A DNA stretch of 64,000 nucleotides from Candidatus Lernaella stagnicola (GTDB taxonomy: Bacteria; Lernaellota; Lernaellaia; Lernaellales; Lernaellaceae): contig JAVCCK010000022.1 of NCBI GenBank assembly GCA_030765525.1, positions 1-64,000 of the forward strand. The letters are read 5' to 3'. Position numbers and translations under genes: made by a program. Positions 25,236-33,635 of the stretch are shown piece by piece. The first letter of the stretch is position 1. The number at the start of each line of letters is the position of its first letter. Below the pieces are notes generated by a model, which was given only the letters and a program-made list of their open reading frames with translations, was not told where the DNA came from and made no database searches.

Positions 25236-26345
25236 CTACGTTTCCGTACCGGCCAGAACAAGACCGACTTGCCCCAACGCGATGGCGGTGTCGCCCGGCA
25301 TGAGCTGAATCGGTTTCGTGTAGGCAAGGCCGTGCGCGCCGACGCGTTCGGCCAACAGACCATCGAGCAGCCGGTTGAAAAACACGCCGCCGGAGACCAG
25401 CACGTGCTTCGCGCCGGTTTCGTCGGCCAGCCGTTTCGCGGTTTCGGCGGCCGCTGCGGCGCACGCGACGTGAAACGCATAGGCCAGCCGCGGAGCATCA
25501 CCCGCCGGCCGCGACGCAATATCCACAAACGCCGGGAAGTCCACAACCCGCGGCTCTTCCTCGCTGATCGCATACGGCCAGTCGCCGGATTGCACGTCGT
25601 AAGCGTTCGCCTCGGCCAATTGCTGAAGTTCGATCGCGCCCTGAGCCTCGAATTCGACTTCCGTTCGCACACCGAGTAACGCGGCCACGGCATCGAACCA
25701 ACGCCCGACGGAGGTGGAGCGGCCGACCGCCAACTTTCTGGCGAGCCCGGTTTTGAACAATTCCACATCGCGAAGCTGAACGCCGCGGGATTCCAGCCAG
25801 GCGTTTATCGTCTCGTCATCAGCGCCGCGTTCGATAAGCGTCGCCAATGCTATCCGCCACGGTGCGCGCACGGCAACGTCGCCCCCCGGCAGAGGCAGCG
25901 GCGCCATGTGCGCCCGGCGCGCCAAGCCCGAAGCGACGGATCCGGAGAAGAATTCGCCGCCCCACGCCACGGCGTCGTCGCCATAACCGGTGCCGTCGAA
26001 GGCAAGTCCCACAATGGGCTCGTGAAATAAGCCGTGTTCCATTGCAACCGCCGCCACGTGAGCGCGGTGGTGTTGCACTTTGACCAAGCCGAGTCCGCGT
26101 TCGGCGGCGAGCCGCTCGGCAAGCGTCGTGGAAAAATAACCGGGATGCTTATCGCAAACCACGAGTTCCGGTTCGTAGCGGTCGACCAAGTCCTCGAGTG
26201 CGTCTTGGTTGTCGGGCGACGCCAGGTCGCCAATTTCCGGCAGGACCTCGGCGGTGTCGCCTGCCGCGTATACCGGTTGGCACTTTAAATCGCCTCCCAG
26301 GGCGATGACCGGTTTCGACAATTTTTCGGGCAAGCCTATTTTCAT
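25236..26345 (-). CDS. HypF-like carbamoyltransferase consisting of the Kae1-like domain only
   Basis: A 369-residue protein that matches only the C-terminal Kae1-like half of HypF (normally ~750 residues). It begins at the domain boundary (PVIALGGDLKCQPVYAA) and keeps HPGYFSTTLAERLA, the metal-binding VQHHRAHVAAV, GLAFDGTGYGDDAVAWGGEF, LPLPGGDVAVRAPWRIAL, ALLGVRTEVEFEAQGAI and VLVSGGVFFNRLL. The acylphosphatase, zinc-finger and YrdC-like domains that make carbamoyl-AMP are absent. It could transfer the carbamoyl group to HypE if another YrdC-type protein supplies the adenylate, or be a remnant. The start follows a strong terminator by 7 bases and has no obvious ribosome binding site. Confidence 0.85.
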   Translation of the reverse strand: MKIGLPEKLSKPVIALGGDLKCQPVYAAGDTAEVLPEIGDLASPDNQDALEDLVDRYEPELVVCDKHPGYFSTTLAERLAAERGLGLVKVQHHRAHVAAVAMEHGLFHEPIVGLAFDGTGYGDDAVAWGGEFFSGSVASGLARRAHMAPLPLPGGDVAVRAPWRIALATLIERGADDETINAWLESRGVQLRDVELFKTGLARKLAVGRSTSVGRWFDAVAALLGVRTEVEFEAQGAIELQQLAEANAYDVQSGDWPYAISEEEPRVVDFPAFVDIASRPAGDAPRLAYAFHVACAAAAAETAKRLADETGAKHVLVSGGVFFNRLLDGLLAERVGAHGLAYTKPIQLMPGDTAIALGQVGLVLAGTET

Positions 26346-26352
26346 GGGGCGT

Positions 26353-26393
26353 AAAAGAAGGAACGCGGACCCTGACCGGGCCCGCCGTCCTTC
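26353..26393 (-). terminator. Strong Rho-independent terminator between the hox and hyp segments (minus strand)
   Basis: On the minus strand GAAGGA pairs with TCCTTC, and inside it GCGGGCCC pairs with GGGTCCGC (one wobble) around loop GGTCA, followed by TTTTAC. It lies between the receiver gene and the hypF-like gene, 7 bases before the latter's ATG. It should stop or attenuate transcription from the hox promoter before the hyp genes. Confidence 0.75.
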
Positions 26394-26415
26394 GGTCCTT
26401 TTCTATGTCGTCGAG

Positions 26416-26790
26416 CTACTTCAGTTTCGACTTGAGAGTCGCCAACAGCGTATTGGGGTCGACAGGTTTCTGGAAGATCCCCGTAAGTCCCAAATCGGTA
26501 TAAGCGACGTTTTGCGCCAGCGAATCGCCGACCGAGCTGAGCATGTAGATCGGCACTTCCGAATGCATGACTTTCAATTCCTTGACGAAGTTCTTGCCGG
26601 CGTCGACTTCTTCCATCATCAAGTCGACGATGACGAAATCGGGCGCTTCGGATTTAAACACTTTCAGGCCTTCTTCGGCACTCTGCGCCTCGGCCACAAC
26701 ATACCCGGCGTTTTCAATCACCGTGCGCAAAACCATAAGCACATCGGGATCGTCGTCAATGCACAGGATCACGTATTTACCGTCTTTCAT
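26416..26790 (-). CDS. Single-domain response regulator (CheY-like) in the hydrogenase operon
   Basis: A 124-residue receiver domain with every canonical residue: acidic pair in LCIDDDPD, phospho-acceptor Asp in VIVDLMME, Ser in YMLSS and Lys in FQKPVDP. No output domain. The ATG at 26790 is chosen because a TGAGG site lies 6 bases upstream; a GTG 12 bases earlier overlaps the protease stop. It is the last gene before the terminator and follows the protease by 8 bases, so it should be made together with the hydrogenase. A signalling link to redox state is possible; no cognate kinase is adjacent. Confidence 0.92.
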   Translation of the reverse strand: MKDGKYVILCIDDDPDVLMVLRTVIENAGYVVAEAQSAEEGLKVFKSEAPDFVIVDLMMEEVDAGKNFVKELKVMHSEVPIYMLSSVGDSLAQNVAYTDLGLTGIFQKPVDPNTLLATLKSKLK

Positions 26791-26798
26791 CGCAAACC

Positions 26799-27302
26799 TC
26801 ACCCATGTTTGGTGTTGCCGTCTGTTTCCTCTCCGACCTGGGCGTCCAGTTGTCCGCTAACCAGAACGGGAACTAAAAACTCGATTGCCGCCCGCAGATT
26901 CGCCGCAGCCTGGTCGGTCATTTGCTCGGTGAACATCGCAAACGAATAGCCGCGAATACCCAGCATGTATCCCGGCGTTTGCGAGTCAAAGAGCGAACGG
27001 GCCAAGCCGAGCAAACTGTCGGGCGTGACGCTATGCGTGGAAAAGCTGAGGTCTTCTTTCGGTTGTATGCGCCGAAAGCAATACGGCTCCGGCCCTTCCA
27101 CCGCCGCGTCGGCGAAAATCACCGCGTCCGCGTGCGTCAACGCCTCGGCGTCTTCGACGCTAAGCTGGTAGTTCGACTCCACGGTGACGCCCGGCAGTGC
27201 GCGCTTCTCGATATCCGCCGCTAAAGCGGGACCCAGCCCGTCGTCCTCACGGACCGGGTTCCCGTAGCCTATCAGCAAAATCTTCTTGGCTGCGCCGGTC
27301 AC
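26799..27302 (-). CDS. hoxW: Hydrogenase maturation endopeptidase (HoxW/HycI type)
   Basis: A 167-residue protease of the HyaD/HybD superfamily that removes the C-terminal extension of the large subunit once Ni is bound. The N-terminal IGYGNPVREDDGLGP holds the first metal-binding acidic residues, and YQLSVEDAEALTHADAVIFADAA is typical of proteases that serve group 3 hydrogenases. HSVTPDSLLGLA carries the family His. It starts with GTG overlapping the hoxH stop (GTGA), consistent with coupling to its substrate. Confidence 0.88.
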   Translation of the reverse strand: MTGAAKKILLIGYGNPVREDDGLGPALAADIEKRALPGVTVESNYQLSVEDAEALTHADAVIFADAAVEGPEPYCFRRIQPKEDLSFSTHSVTPDSLLGLARSLFDSQTPGYMLGIRGYSFAMFTEQMTDQAAANLRAAIEFLVPVLVSGQLDAQVGEETDGNTKHG

Positions 27303-28741
27303 TCTTTGAACTTGTGATCGACGAGATTCCCGTCGACGTCAAACATTTTGACTTCCAGCGGCATCTGGCCCATCGCGTGCGTTGCGCAAGACAAGCACGG
27401 GTCGTAGGCGCGAATCGCGACCTCGACACTGTTGAGCATGCCTTCGGTGATCTCCGGCACGCCGTCGATGTGGTCCGCGACAACCTTCTGCACAGCGCGG
27501 TTCATCGGCTCGTTGTTGTTCGTCGTCGAGACGATGAGATTGGCCATCACTACTTGGTCGTCTTCGTTGACCTTGTAGTGGTGGAAGAGCGTGCCGCGCG
27601 GCGCCTCGAGCAGGCCGACGGCTTCCGAACGCCGCTCACCCTTGACGACCAGGTCGGTGCCCTGCAGATCCTCGTCATGCAACAGCTCCTTGATCATCTC
27701 GATGGAGTGCAGCAACTCGATCATCCGCGCCCAGTGATAGGCCATCGTCACGTTGCAGGTCCGGCCCAACGCGGCCACGTATTCCTGACGTGCCGCTTCC
27801 GCTTCGGGCGTGTCGATGAACGTCGCCGTGTTCAAGCGCGCCAACGGCCCGACGCGGTACCAACCGTCTTCGGGGCCGATGCTCTTGATGAACGGGAACT
27901 TCATGTACGACCACGACTTCACTTCCTCGGCGATGTAGTCGAGGTAGCCCTGGTAATCCACGTCGTCGATGATCGTCTTGCCGTCTTTGTCGACCGCGCG
28001 AAGCACGCCGTGGTACAGGTCCATGGCTCCGTCTTCGCGCACCAAAGACATGTGGCTGGAATCGAAGCTGCCGAAGGGCGCCAGCTCGGCGATGCGATCT
28101 AACGTAATGTCCTTGGCGATCTTCACCGAGGCCCGCGACCATTCGATCATCTGATCGAGGTCGGCGAGCAACTCGTCGCGCTCTTGGATCGACAGATTCT
28201 TGTTAATCCCGCCCGGAATGGCGCCGGTACCGTGGATTTTCTTGCCGGCCGTGCGCAGGATAACTTCCTGGCCGTATTTTCGCATCATGACCGCCTGCAC
28301 CGCGAGATCCGGGTGCTTGGCGATGATGCCGATGACGTTGCGGATCGCGGGGTCGGCATCGAAGCCGAAGAGCAGATCCGGCGAAGCCAGGTGGAAAAAG
28401 TGTAGCGCGTGCGACTGGAACATCTGGCCGTAATGCATCAAGCGACGCATTTTCTCGGCCGTCGGGGTCAGTTTCTCGCCGCCGACGATGATGTCCATCG
28501 CCTTGGCCGCCGCCAAGTGGTGGCTGACCGGGCAGATGCCGCAAAGACGCTGCACCAGCACGGGCACTTCCCAGTAGGGGCGACCCTGAACAAAGCGTTC
28601 GAAGCCGCGGAACTCGACGATGTGGAGGCGGGCCTGTTTGACCTTGTTATTCTCATCGAGATAGATCGAAACCTTGCCGTGGCCTTCCACGCGAGTTACC
28701 GGCTCGATAATCACGCGTTTGGTTCCCTTGGTTACTTCCAT
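27299..28741 (-). CDS. hoxH: NAD-reducing [NiFe]-hydrogenase large subunit HoxH
   Basis: A 480-residue catalytic subunit. The L1 motif is RLCGICPVSHHLAAAKA and the L2 motif is DPCLSCATHAMGQMPLEV, giving the four Ni/Fe-binding Cys. A C-terminal extension of ~20 residues after the L2 His is the expected substrate of the downstream protease. EPVTRVEGHGKVSIYL is the normal large-subunit start. Overall pattern and the neighbouring HoxF/U/Y subunits place it in group 3d, the bidirectional NAD-linked cytoplasmic enzymes that couple H2 oxidation to NAD+ reduction. The start lies 22 bases after hoxY. Confidence 0.97.
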   Translation of the reverse strand: MEVTKGTKRVIIEPVTRVEGHGKVSIYLDENNKVKQARLHIVEFRGFERFVQGRPYWEVPVLVQRLCGICPVSHHLAAAKAMDIIVGGEKLTPTAEKMRRLMHYGQMFQSHALHFFHLASPDLLFGFDADPAIRNVIGIIAKHPDLAVQAVMMRKYGQEVILRTAGKKIHGTGAIPGGINKNLSIQERDELLADLDQMIEWSRASVKIAKDITLDRIAELAPFGSFDSSHMSLVREDGAMDLYHGVLRAVDKDGKTIIDDVDYQGYLDYIAEEVKSWSYMKFPFIKSIGPEDGWYRVGPLARLNTATFIDTPEAEAARQEYVAALGRTCNVTMAYHWARMIELLHSIEMIKELLHDEDLQGTDLVVKGERRSEAVGLLEAPRGTLFHHYKVNEDDQVVMANLIVSTTNNNEPMNRAVQKVVADHIDGVPEITEGMLNSVEVAIRAYDPCLSCATHAMGQMPLEVKMFDVDGNLVDHKFKE

Positions 28742-28763
28742 GATTTTACCGATCCTTTCTCGA

Positions 28764-29309
28764 TCAGTCGTACTTGATCAAGCCGTATGCGAGGTCGAGC
28801 GGTTTGCCCTCGAGGAGGGCAACCAAGGCCTGCCAGATGGTGTCGGCCGGGGGCGGACAACCGGGCAGGTGGTAGTCGATTTTCACGACCTCGTGACACG
28901 GATAGACTTTGTCGAGCAACAGCGGGATTTCCACGTCGTTGGGGATGATCCCGTCGGGGTTGTAGACCGAGGGCCCACTCAAGTACGCCTCATCGAGGCA
29001 TTCCCTGAGCGGCACCATATTCCTCATCGCCGGCAGGCCACCCGAGATGGCGCAGTCGCCGAGCGAAATCAGAATGTCGCAGTTTTTGCGGAAGTCCATC
29101 AGGACCCGCGCGTTCTCTTCGTTGGCTACGCCGCCCTCAATCAGGCCGACCAGGCAACGACCGGTGAATTCCTTGATATCGTCAATCGGCGATTTGTCGA
29201 AATCGACGAGCTCGACGAGTTTGAGGATCCGATCGTCGATGTCCAGGATCGACATGTGACAGCCAAAGCAGCCGGCCAACGATGCCGTGGCAACTTTCGG
29301 TTTTTCCAT
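28764..29309 (-). CDS. hoxY: NAD-reducing hydrogenase small subunit HoxY
   Basis: A 181-residue short small subunit holding one proximal [4Fe-4S] cluster: CFGCHMSILD, the Cys in LGDCAISGG and the Cys in LPGCPPPAD provide the ligands. No Tat signal, as expected for a cytoplasmic enzyme. The ATG at 29309 is chosen because a GAGGAG site lies 5 bases upstream; a GTG two codons earlier is less likely. It lies 12 bases after hoxU. Confidence 0.96.
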   Translation of the reverse strand: MEKPKVATASLAGCFGCHMSILDIDDRILKLVELVDFDKSPIDDIKEFTGRCLVGLIEGGVANEENARVLMDFRKNCDILISLGDCAISGGLPAMRNMVPLRECLDEAYLSGPSVYNPDGIIPNDVEIPLLLDKVYPCHEVVKIDYHLPGCPPPADTIWQALVALLEGKPLDLAYGLIKYD

Positions 29310-29321
29310 GATCACTCCTCA

Positions 29322-30047
29322 TCAACTGTCGGCATCGGCCGACTGGCGTTTTACTTCTACGTCGTTCCCGATCGGCTTGGCGTCATAAAGGCGCTGCCCC
29401 ACGGGGACCGTGTAACCGACGCGCTTGTGCAACAAGGCGCCGACCGGACATACGTCGATGGCCTTGTCGGTGCCGGCGGCGTCAGTCTTAACCAGATCCG
29501 CTTCGGCGTTGACGGCCACCTTTTTATGGTGCCCGCGGCCGATGAACTCGAACACGTTCTTACCGTCCAGTTCTTGCGACGCGCGGACGCAGCGACCGCA
29601 CAGGATGCAACGATTGCGATCGATGAAGATATCCGGGTGCGTGGCGTCCAATTCGCGTTGCGGAAACATGAAGGGGAACTGCGGCGCGGTGATGCCAAAG
29701 CGATAGGCCAACGCCTGCAATTCGCAGTTACCGCTTTTCTCGCAGAACATGCAGAAGTGATTGCCTTCCACGAACAGCATATCGATGATCGCGCGGCGGA
29801 TGTTCAGCACTTCCTCGGTATCGTTTTCGACAATCATGCCCGGGGCCGCAGGCTGGGTGCACGCGGCCATGGCCTTGCCGTTCACCTTCACCGAACAAAC
29901 CCGGCAACTGCCGTGTACCTTCAAATCCGGGTGGTAACAAAGGCGGGGGATATATACGCCGGCCGCCTCGGCGGCTTCCAAGATCGTCTGTCCGGCTTTC
30001 GCCGTGATCTCGACGCCGTCAATGGTAATCGTAAAGGTTCCGCTCAT
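29322..30047 (-). CDS. hoxU: Diaphorase iron-sulfur subunit HoxU
   Basis: A 241-residue NuoG-N-terminal-like subunit that conducts electrons between the FMN subunit and the hydrogenase module. A [2Fe-2S] ferredoxin domain (RLCYHPDLKVHGSCRVC, ... AAC) is followed by the NuoG-type 4Fe-4S site (GNHFCMFCEKSGNCELQ) and a further 4Fe-4S site (RCILCGRCV ... DVCPVGAL). The C-terminus (QRLYDAKPIGNDVEVKRQ) is short and polar. It lies 10 bases after hoxF. Confidence 0.95.
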   Translation of the reverse strand: MSGTFTITIDGVEITAKAGQTILEAAEAAGVYIPRLCYHPDLKVHGSCRVCSVKVNGKAMAACTQPAAPGMIVENDTEEVLNIRRAIIDMLFVEGNHFCMFCEKSGNCELQALAYRFGITAPQFPFMFPQRELDATHPDIFIDRNRCILCGRCVRASQELDGKNVFEFIGRGHHKKVAVNAEADLVKTDAAGTDKAIDVCPVGALLHKRVGYTVPVGQRLYDAKPIGNDVEVKRQSADADS

Positions 30048-30057
30048 CGTCTTCCCC

Positions 30058-31872
30058 CTAGCCGTCGTGGTGGACCGATTTACGGCCCTGAACGCTTTCG
30101 GCCAATTTCAACGCTTCGTCCAGGCTGAAAGTCGGTTGGAAACCGGTCTCTTCCTGGAGCAAGGCATCAAAGGCCGAACGGAAGTTATTAAGGGTGGTGA
30201 GCACGGGGTTCGGCGACGTTTGCCCCAAACCGCAACGGCTGGCTTTGATGATCGTATCGCCAAGGTTCTGCAGGTAGTCGACGTCCGACTTCTTGCCCTT
30301 GCCGGTGCGAATCTCATGCAGCTTCTGCCTCAACAAACGGTTGCCGACGCGACAGGGCGTACAGTAACCGCAGCTTTCGTGAATGAAGAAGTCCATGAAG
30401 GATTCGGCGATCTCCAGCACGTCACGCTCCGCACTGAACACCATGATCGAACCGCCGGTGGCCAAGTCGTCGAAGCAAAGACAGCGGTCGAAGTCGCCCT
30501 CGCCGATCAGTTGGCCGGACGGGCCGCCGATTTGCACGGCGTTGACGTCCTCGGCGCCGACGGTTTCGAGCAACTCGCGAACCGTGATGCCGAAAGGTAA
30601 TTCGTACACGCCGGGACCCGAGCAATCGCCGGAGACCGACATCAACTTCGTGCCCGTCGTGCCGTGCGTGCCGATTTCGTTGAAGAACGCGGCGCCGCGC
30701 TCCATGATCCGCGAAACACAGCACAAGGTTTCCACGTTGTTCACGACTGTCGGATGTCCGAGGTAGCCCTTCTGCGCCGGGAACGGCGGCCGATTCTTGG
30801 GATCGCCGCGCGTGCCTTCGCAGGAACTGATCAGCGCCGTCTCTTCACCGCAGACATACGCGCCGGCCCCGAGTTGGATCCGCAGGTCAAAAGTGAAGCC
30901 CTGCTTGCCCATCACGTTTTCGCCCAAGTAGTTGTTGGCTCGGGCGTTATCCAGCATGTCATTCAGGAAGTCGTACAAGTAGGCGTATTCGGCCCGCAAG
31001 TAGACAACACCCTGCGTTGCGCCGCAGGCGTACCCGGCGATGATCATGCCTTCAAAAAGCATTTCGGCGCGCTCGGTAAGCAGCACGCGGTCTTTGAACG
31101 TGCCGGGCTCACCCTCATCGGCGTTGCAGAGGATGTACTTCTGGTCGCCCTCGGCGCCGCGGGTAAATTCCCACTTCAAGCCGGTCGGGAAACCGGCGCC
31201 GCCGCGGCCGCGTAAGCGCGCGTTCTTGATTTCCTTGATGACCTCGACCGGGCTCATCGACAGCGCCTTGTGCAAAGCCCTGCCCATTTCGAAGGGAGCG
31301 AAGATCACCTCGCCTTTGCGACGGATGTTGTTGTGCACCATGGCTTTAACCAATTCGTGCGCATTGTTACCGTCGCCCAAGCGCTTGATCAGCTTGTGCG
31401 GATCGCCGTCGTCGCGCAGGCCTTGGACGATTTCGCGAGCTTTGTCGCTGTTCAAGTATGTGATGATCACATCGTTGATCATCGCGGCCGGTGCCTGGTC
31501 GCTCATGCCGATGCACGGCGTCCACTCCAGCGAAATCTTGCCGTCCGGCGTTGTTTCGCCGAAATCGATGCCCAATTCCTCGCGAAAAGCGTCGGCGACT
31601 TTGTCGGCCCCTTGGTAGCGGTCCACAATGTCGTTACACAGTCGGATGACGATTTCCCCCCTCGGTTCACCGTAGTAGAAGGAGTAAAATGAAATCAGAC
31701 TCGACACCTCGACCCGGGGCATGTTCAACTCTTTCGCGATCAGGTCGATTGCCTCGCTCGAAAGGTAGTCGTGTTCGGCCTGGACCAAACGGACTACGTC
31801 CATCAAGCGGGTGCGATCGTTCCCGACCTCACCACAGACTCTCTGGATAGTTGCTGCCAAACTCTCGTTCAT
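30058..31872 (-). CDS. hoxF: Diaphorase FMN/NAD-binding subunit HoxF with fused NuoE-like domain
   Basis: A 604-residue subunit. Residues ~1-165 are a NuoE-like thioredoxin-fold domain; each of its two cluster half-sites shows only one Cys (RLCND; TPCIGM), so a [2Fe-2S] centre there is probably missing. Residues ~170-600 are NuoF-like: NADH/FMN motifs GRGGAGFPTGLKW, CNADEGEPGTFKDR and GAGAYVCGEETALI, and the [4Fe-4S] site ESCGYCTPCRVG with the distal Cys in SRCGLGQ. It oxidises or reduces NAD(H) for the hydrogenase. The ATG at 31872 has a GTGAGG site 6 bases upstream. It is the first gene of the operon. Confidence 0.95.
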   Translation of the reverse strand: MNESLAATIQRVCGEVGNDRTRLMDVVRLVQAEHDYLSSEAIDLIAKELNMPRVEVSSLISFYSFYYGEPRGEIVIRLCNDIVDRYQGADKVADAFREELGIDFGETTPDGKISLEWTPCIGMSDQAPAAMINDVIITYLNSDKAREIVQGLRDDGDPHKLIKRLGDGNNAHELVKAMVHNNIRRKGEVIFAPFEMGRALHKALSMSPVEVIKEIKNARLRGRGGAGFPTGLKWEFTRGAEGDQKYILCNADEGEPGTFKDRVLLTERAEMLFEGMIIAGYACGATQGVVYLRAEYAYLYDFLNDMLDNARANNYLGENVMGKQGFTFDLRIQLGAGAYVCGEETALISSCEGTRGDPKNRPPFPAQKGYLGHPTVVNNVETLCCVSRIMERGAAFFNEIGTHGTTGTKLMSVSGDCSGPGVYELPFGITVRELLETVGAEDVNAVQIGGPSGQLIGEGDFDRCLCFDDLATGGSIMVFSAERDVLEIAESFMDFFIHESCGYCTPCRVGNRLLRQKLHEIRTGKGKKSDVDYLQNLGDTIIKASRCGLGQTSPNPVLTTLNNFRSAFDALLQEETGFQPTFSLDEALKLAESVQGRKSVHHDG

Positions 31873-31923
31873 CGATAACCTCACTGTTAAGAAACGTTCG
31901 TTCGGGGTTCAAATACGTGTATG

Positions 31924-31941
31924 TGAATGAGCACTCATTCA
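31924..31941. promoter_or_regulatory. TetR-type palindromic operator in the hox leader
   Basis: TGAATGAG-CA-CTCATTCA is a perfect 8-bp inverted repeat with a 2-base centre, the form typical of TetR-family operators. It falls about 13-30 bases downstream of the predicted hox transcription start. No TetR gene is visible in the window. Confidence 0.6.
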
Positions 31942-31960
31942 TATTTTCCTCGTAGGCGAA

Positions 31961-31989
31961 ACCATACCGGTTACGATATTACGCGTCAA
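31961..31989 (-). promoter_or_regulatory. Predicted sigma70-type promoter of the hox operon
   Basis: On the minus strand, TTGACG (31989-31984), 17 bases, TATGGT (31966-31961). Transcription should start near 31954, giving a leader of ~80 bases before the hoxF ATG at 31872, containing the palindrome at 31924-31941. Confidence 0.6.
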
Positions 31990-32254
31990 GACTATTTTCG
32001 CATTATTATCCCGCTTTTGAGACCGGGGATCGGCAAGATTCCCATGGACATGCCCGACCGCGGCGGCGACGCGGTGATCGGCAATTTTGCTATACATTCC
32101 AAGACCTTCGGCAACCCCCAAGGTCTAATGCACAACGGTGACGCGGCCCCGAGCATCGCCAACGACAAATCAGAGCTGAACGCATAATAGCCATAATATA
32201 ACGCTCACCCCCGCACATTGTTAAAGTAATGAGAAGTTCCTGTTTTTAAGTTAT

Positions 32255-32884
32255 TTACAACTTCACAGCGACAGAAAGACCGTCCCGCAACGGCAGTACC
32301 ACGGTTTCAAAATCCGTACTCTCCGCGAGCGCCTGGTTGAACGCCAAAACCCCCGCGGTGGCCGGGTCGAAGTCCTCGTCGACAACCTTGCCGTGCCAAA
32401 GCGCGTTGTCGGTGACGAAAAGACCGCCGGGGCGCAGCAATCTTCTGGCTACGGCGATCGAAGCCGGGTAGTCCTCCTTGTCAATGTCGTTAAATACGAT
32501 GTCGTAGGGACCTTCCAGCCCCTCCGCCACGCCTAGCGCTTCGCCGATGTGAAAGCGAAGCTTGTCGGCCAAACCGGCGCGCTGAAAAAACGCCTCCGCA
32601 TGTGCCCGGTTCTCAGGTTCGGTGTCGATGCACTCCACAACACCCCCGGCAGGCATCGCCAGCGCGAACCAGTAGGCGCTATATCCGTAACCGGAGCCCA
32701 ATTCCAGCACGCGTTTTGCCCCGGCAAATCGAGTGACGGCAAATAAGAAGCGACCCACGTCGGGGCCGATGATAGGGAAGTCGCGCTCCGCGGCGATCGC
32801 TTCCATCTCGGTGAGAACCGCGTCGCGCGGCGCGCTGACGCTTTCGAGGTACTGTTCCAATTTCGGGTGGACGATAGGCAACAT
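32255..32884 (-). CDS. SAM-dependent O-methyltransferase (family 3, catechol/caffeoyl-CoA type)
   Basis: A 209-residue class I methyltransferase. The SAM-binding glycine loop is VLELGSGYGYSAYW, followed by the acidic strand end VECIDTEPEN and the metal/substrate region VFNDIDKEDYPASI, with TDNALWHGKV near the C-terminus. This is the layout of the small Mg2+-dependent O-methyltransferases (PF01596). The ATG at 32884 has an AAGGAG site upstream; a longer in-frame reading lacks one. About 380 bases, including the hox promoter, separate it from hoxF. The substrate is unknown. Confidence 0.88.
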   Translation of the reverse strand: MLPIVHPKLEQYLESVSAPRDAVLTEMEAIAAERDFPIIGPDVGRFLFAVTRFAGAKRVLELGSGYGYSAYWFALAMPAGGVVECIDTEPENRAHAEAFFQRAGLADKLRFHIGEALGVAEGLEGPYDIVFNDIDKEDYPASIAVARRLLRPGGLFVTDNALWHGKVVDEDFDPATAGVLAFNQALAESTDFETVVLPLRDGLSVAVKL

Positions 32885-32995
32885 CGGGCCTGCTCCTTTT
32901 CGATTCTGAAAAACATAATAATCACCGACGCAAAGGTAAACTTGGCAGCGACACACAGGCGCGCTAGGTTATGAGCAAATGCGAGAGAGGCAGCG

Positions 32996-33616
32996 ATGCG
33001 AACCCACGATCACGTGCTTGTTGTTGTCGATGTGCAGAACGATTTTTGCCCGGGCGGCGCTTTGGCCGTTCCTGAGGGCGACCGGGTCGTGCCGGTGGTC
33101 AATCGCTTGCTCGATCGATTCGAGTTGGTCGTTTTCACACAAGATTGGCATCCGGCGAATCACCGTTCCTTCGCCTCGACCCACCCGGGTCGCGAACCCT
33201 ACGACGTTGTCCCGATGGCCTACGGCGAGCAGGTGTTATGGCCGGACCACTGCGTGCAGGGCCGCCAAGGCGCCGCTTTCCACCCGGAATTGCGCCTCGA
33301 CTGCGCCAACTTGATCATCCGCAAGGGCACAACGCCGGAGATCGACTCCTATTCAACGTTTTTCGAAAATGACAAGCGGACGTCCACCGGCCTGGCGGGC
33401 TATCTGCGTGACCGCGGCGTTCGACACGTACTGCTCGCCGGGCTTGCCACCGATTTTTGCGTGTTGTGGTCGTCGCTCGATGCCCGACGGCTCGGCTTTG
33501 AGGTCACCGTGATCGAGGACGCGTGTCGCGGGATCGATTTGAACGGCTCGCTGGAAAACGCGTGGCGAGATATGGACGAGGCGGGCGTCAACCGCGTCAC
33601 GTCGTCGCATTTGTAA
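32996..33616 (+). CDS. pncA: Nicotinamidase PncA
   Basis: A 206-residue isochorismatase-fold enzyme that deamidates nicotinamide to nicotinate. The catalytic triad is visible as D12 (VVDVQNDFCPGG), K110 (IIRKGTTPE) and C155 (GLATDFCV), and the metal site DWHPANHRSF is intact. It lies 19 bases before pncB, so the pair encodes the two-step route nicotinamide to nicotinate mononucleotide. Divergent from the methyltransferase gene. A GAGAGGCAG sequence precedes the ATG. Confidence 0.95.
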   Translation: MRTHDHVLVVVDVQNDFCPGGALAVPEGDRVVPVVNRLLDRFELVVFTQDWHPANHRSFASTHPGREPYDVVPMAYGEQVLWPDHCVQGRQGAAFHPELRLDCANLIIRKGTTPEIDSYSTFFENDKRTSTGLAGYLRDRGVRHVLLAGLATDFCVLWSSLDARRLGFEVTVIEDACRGIDLNGSLENAWRDMDEAGVNRVTSSHL

Positions 33617-33635
33617 AGGGACGGGACAACCGACG

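Noticed and set aside
24950-25768. Extended reading of hypC by 185 residues
   Set aside because: HypC must start MC; the extension overlaps the hypF-like gene in another frame.
28674-30128. 484-codon plus-strand open frame opposite hoxH, hoxY and hoxU
   Set aside because: It crosses three well-supported genes and has no ribosome binding site or family motif.
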